From an uncultured Variovorax sp. (GTDB taxonomy: Bacteria; Pseudomonadota; Gammaproteobacteria; Burkholderiales; Burkholderiaceae): DNA of 6,619 bases. The position numbers were made by a program, and so were the translations under genes. Within the stretch, counting starts at the first letter, position 1, and each line of letters opens with the position of its first letter. Location of the stretch: assembly GCA_946478645.1 (NCBI GenBank), contig CAMLCW010000285.1, forward strand, positions 1 through 6,619, written 5' to 3'. Shown here piece by piece: positions 5,301 through 6,619 of the stretch. The notes below the pieces were generated by a model, which saw only the letters and a program-made list of their open reading frames with translations, ran no database searches and was not told the DNA's origin.

Positions 5301-6619
5301 TGGCCGACGGCGCTCTGCAGGGCGGGCGCGGCGGCGACATCAGCTTGCGCTCGAACCAGTACGACAGCACCGGCCGCGGCGCGGGCGCGATGCTGCTCGA
5401 CGGCACGCTGCGCGGCCACGGCGTGAAGGGCGGCGGCACGCTCACCATCGACACCGGCATCGGCGTGGCCATCGGCGGCGGCGTGCTCGCGCATGCGGGC
5501 CGGCTCACGGCGGGCGAGGCGGTGCCGGTGCACCTCACGCTGGCCGAGGCCTTCACCGTGCCCGCCGGCACCGTGCTGCCCGCGGACTTCAGCTACATCG
5601 CCAACACCGTGGCGCCGGGCGAGGCGCTGAAGGTGGCGCCGATGTTCACCGCCACGCGCAGCCACACGCTGGCCGCCGCCTGGGTGGTGCCGGCCGCCAC
5701 GGTCGCGTGGGAATACGTCTACGTCTACGACAGGTCCGGCAGGCTCTACCCGAGCGGCAGCACCGTGCCCGCGGGCACCGAGCTGGTCAACATCACCGGC
5801 ACGATGGCACCGGGCTACGTGGTGCCCGCCGATGCGTTCCCCAACGGCATGCCGGTGCCCGACTACACCACCACCGTGGCCGCGGGCACGCCGTTCGCGC
5901 ACGACGTGGTGCTGGGCGAAGGCGCGCTGCTGCTGGCCGGCAACAGGCTGCCGGCCGACGTGGCGGTCAAGCCGCTGCAGGTGCTCGACGACAGCCTGTT
6001 CCGCAGCGGCTTCTCGCGCTACGCGGTGAGCGCACAGCAGGGCGTGCAGGTGGCGGCAGGCGCGCGCGTCGACGTGGCCATGCCGGTGCTGCGCGCCGAC
6101 CCGGCGGCGGCCCTGGCCACGGCCACCGGCGCCGATCCGTCGGCCGTGCTGCAGCCGTGGCTGCCGCCGCTGTGGCAGCAAGACCCGTTGGCCGGCGTGC
6201 TCACGCAGCGTGCGGGCGCCGACCTGGCGCTCACGGCAGGCTCGGTGTACGGCCAGGCGCCGCTGGTGGTGGGCCGCGGCGCCACGATCTCGGTCGACCC
6301 GGGGCGTTCGCTCACGCTCACGGGCAACGCGCAGATCACCATCGACGGCACGCTGAACGCCTGGGGCGGCCGCATCGGCGTGCTGCCGGGCACCTTCGGC
6401 GTCGGTGAAGAAGCCAACCGGGCGTCGGGCGCGGCCAGTGCCACTTCGATCTGGATCGGCGGCGACGCGGTGCTCGACGCCGCGGGCCGCGCGACCACCG
6501 CGGTCGATGCGCGCGGGCGCAGCTACGGCCACGTCGGGGAGGGCGGGCGCATCGAGATCGGCGCGGCCCACGTCGCCGGTGCGCGCGAGGTCGATGCGGC
6601 CGACGCCTTCGTGGTGGTG
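2369..6619 (+). CDS. Filamentous-haemagglutinin-family two-partner-secretion exoprotein, 3' incomplete
   Basis: One uninterrupted frame of 1417 codons runs to the window edge with no stop, so the C-terminus is missing; relatives of this type can reach several thousand residues. It is a probable secreted adhesin (TpsA), exported across the outer membrane by a TpsB (FhaC-like) pore not seen here. Residues 1-40 are a polar extension. A signal peptide follows (about 41-64, core AIALMLAAGAAAS, likely cut after AQA at 62-64). Residues about 65-175 are Ala/Gln-rich and probably helical. The TPS domain lies at about 176-290, with NWETFNVGRNTTLKFEQQP (196-214), AVLNRVNDP (217-225) and NRNGI (246-250), the last in place of the usual NPNGI. 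After this, Gly/Val/Thr-rich short strands suggest a beta-solenoid shaft. It contains a family-like block at about 572-755 (NLWIDRRYLVRVPAGT, then ERWGKNTTEFFYNP) and a VPAGT-rich part (5558-5962). No cysteine occurs in the visible protein, as is usual for TPS exoproteins. The ATG at 2369 is the most upstream possible start; ATGs at 2384 and 2396 are alternatives. The ribosome-binding site is weak. Adhesion is inferred from family. Confidence 0.92.
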   Translation, partial: MKHEPMEVRMQHGSSSTRSTAARRPTNTSSPFSSAFVPKARLTPMVHAIALMLAAGAAASDAQAQQAFSGAWMAQKNMAQSAAIATGRLPNGMPASMLTSPQAQQQRASEQLQRSIGNLNLTARAIAAQQAAQEAARRAALAAGGGVPDGLAEGGLRVDTDSLTAGWANANAPVQTQEGGRTQVTVTQTGERAVLNWETFNVGRNTTLKFEQQPSWAVLNRVNDPQARPSQIQGQIQADGTVMVVNRNGIVFSGSSQVNTRNLLASAVGMTDAQFQRGIYSQALGTGHVPTLANDLVVTPTASSHGAATADVVVEAGARIETRKPQTVTEGGGYVLLAGREVHNRGTIVTPAGQATLAAGDSFVIRKGLGTDGNLQSSTRGNEVTPARLEGSAAGRVSNSGLVQALTGDITLTGHTVEQAGVLVSSTSVNTRGTLHLSAAGDAQARVTLAPGSASAVLLDDSNATALDVQRDTLLKASALLSDGAYNRRDQSLVQIASGGDVAFEADSMTLATGGQVNVSAARRVLVAERAALDVAGAVGVRVAMASNNVEVNVQGNEQRDAPGNRDSKNLNNTNLWIDRRYLVRVPAGTQGHATDRWYTGGGLLEVSGYLNTDGHGIGEWAASGGTVAFAGSELVTRAGSAINVSGGSLDVQTGMLKQSWLKGRDGRLYNVSSAPGDLLYDGVYRGFENPHERWGKNTTEFFYNPLIAPRERLENGYTVGRDAGRVVVGTRSAVLEGHIEATVFQGERQRNAPEAGLDGYRQPQAAAPRAGQLVIGGMQPVVDAATGALRDSPQALAERIDIGAVQRIAQDLQLDDALPSELDGKIGIDADWLSGLRLGGFKAYAEGGIRVDAGVTVAPGGSISLHATQVDVNAGLTARGGSIALGNMVGRLQTGSTTNWIDQPIAAVPPEGYTPGVTLAGGTTLDTRGLWTNLRTQPADIAGLPYVNGGSVSFASTGDLRLHAGSVVDTSSGAALMADGALQGGRGGDISLRSNQYDSTGRGAGAMLLDGTLRGHGVKGGGTLTIDTGIGVAIGGGVLAHAGRLTAGEAVPVHLTLAEAFTVPAGTVLPADFSYIANTVAPGEALKVAPMFTATRSHTLAAAWVVPAATVAWEYVYVYDRSGRLYPSGSTVPAGTELVNITGTMAPGYVVPADAFPNGMPVPDYTTTVAAGTPFAHDVVLGEGALLLAGNRLPADVAVKPLQVLDDSLFRSGFSRYAVSAQQGVQVAAGARVDVAMPVLRADPAAALATATGADPSAVLQPWLPPLWQQDPLAGVLTQRAGADLALTAGSVYGQAPLVVGRGATISVDPGRSLTLTGNAQITIDGTLNAWGGRIGVLPGTFGVGEEANRASGAASATSIWIGGDAVLDAAGRATTAVDARGRSYGHVGEGGRIEIGAAHVAGAREVDAADAFVVV

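Noticed and set aside
4228..6408. 726-codon plus-strand open frame in another phase
   Set aside because: It overlaps the convincing exoprotein frame entirely and reads as Arg/Ala-rich low-complexity sequence.
5228..6571. 447-codon minus-strand open frame
   Set aside because: It is a shadow of the exoprotein frame with Arg/His/Ala bias and no motif.

Overview
The window looks like a draft-assembly contig from a high-GC (roughly 70% G+C by eye) betaproteobacterium. The best guess is Burkholderiales, probably Comamonadaceae (Variovorax/Acidovorax-like). This rests on the codon bias and on the style of the FecR and haemagglutinin-family proteins; no marker gene is present to prove it. The first 42 bases are not genomic. 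Positions 9-42 are the Illumina TruSeq read-2/i7-side adapter, and positions 1-8 sit where a sample index would be. Genomic sequence therefore starts at about position 43, inside a gene.

All real genes lie on the + strand, in this order: (1) 43-605, the 3' part of a periplasmic protein with a secretin/TonB short N-terminal (STN) signalling domain joined to a TonB-type C-terminal domain; (2) 648-1208, a FecI-type ECF sigma factor; (3) 1198-2241, a FecR-type membrane anti-sigma factor/regulator overlapping the sigma gene by 11 bases; (4) a 127-base gap with a possible promoter; (5) 2369-6619, the first 1417 codons of a very large filamentous-haemagglutinin-family exoprotein with a two-partner-secretion (TPS) domain, running off the right edge with no stop codon.

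Together these read as a cell-surface signalling cassette next to its likely output. In such systems an STN domain in the periplasm contacts the C-terminal domain of the FecR-like protein, which releases or activates the ECF sigma factor. Here the STN protein has no TonB-dependent outer-membrane barrel and carries a TonB-like domain instead. The closest described parallel I know is the PUMA3 (VreA-VreI-VreR) system of Pseudomonas aeruginosa, which also controls a TPS exoprotein. In this window the exoprotein gene lies directly behind the regulators, so local control of adhesin expression is a reasonable inference. The outer-membrane TpsB transporter needed for export is not in the window.

No RNA genes, insertion sequences, CRISPR arrays or convincing terminators were seen. 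Large open frames on the minus strand and in other + frames are by-products of GC-rich codon usage.
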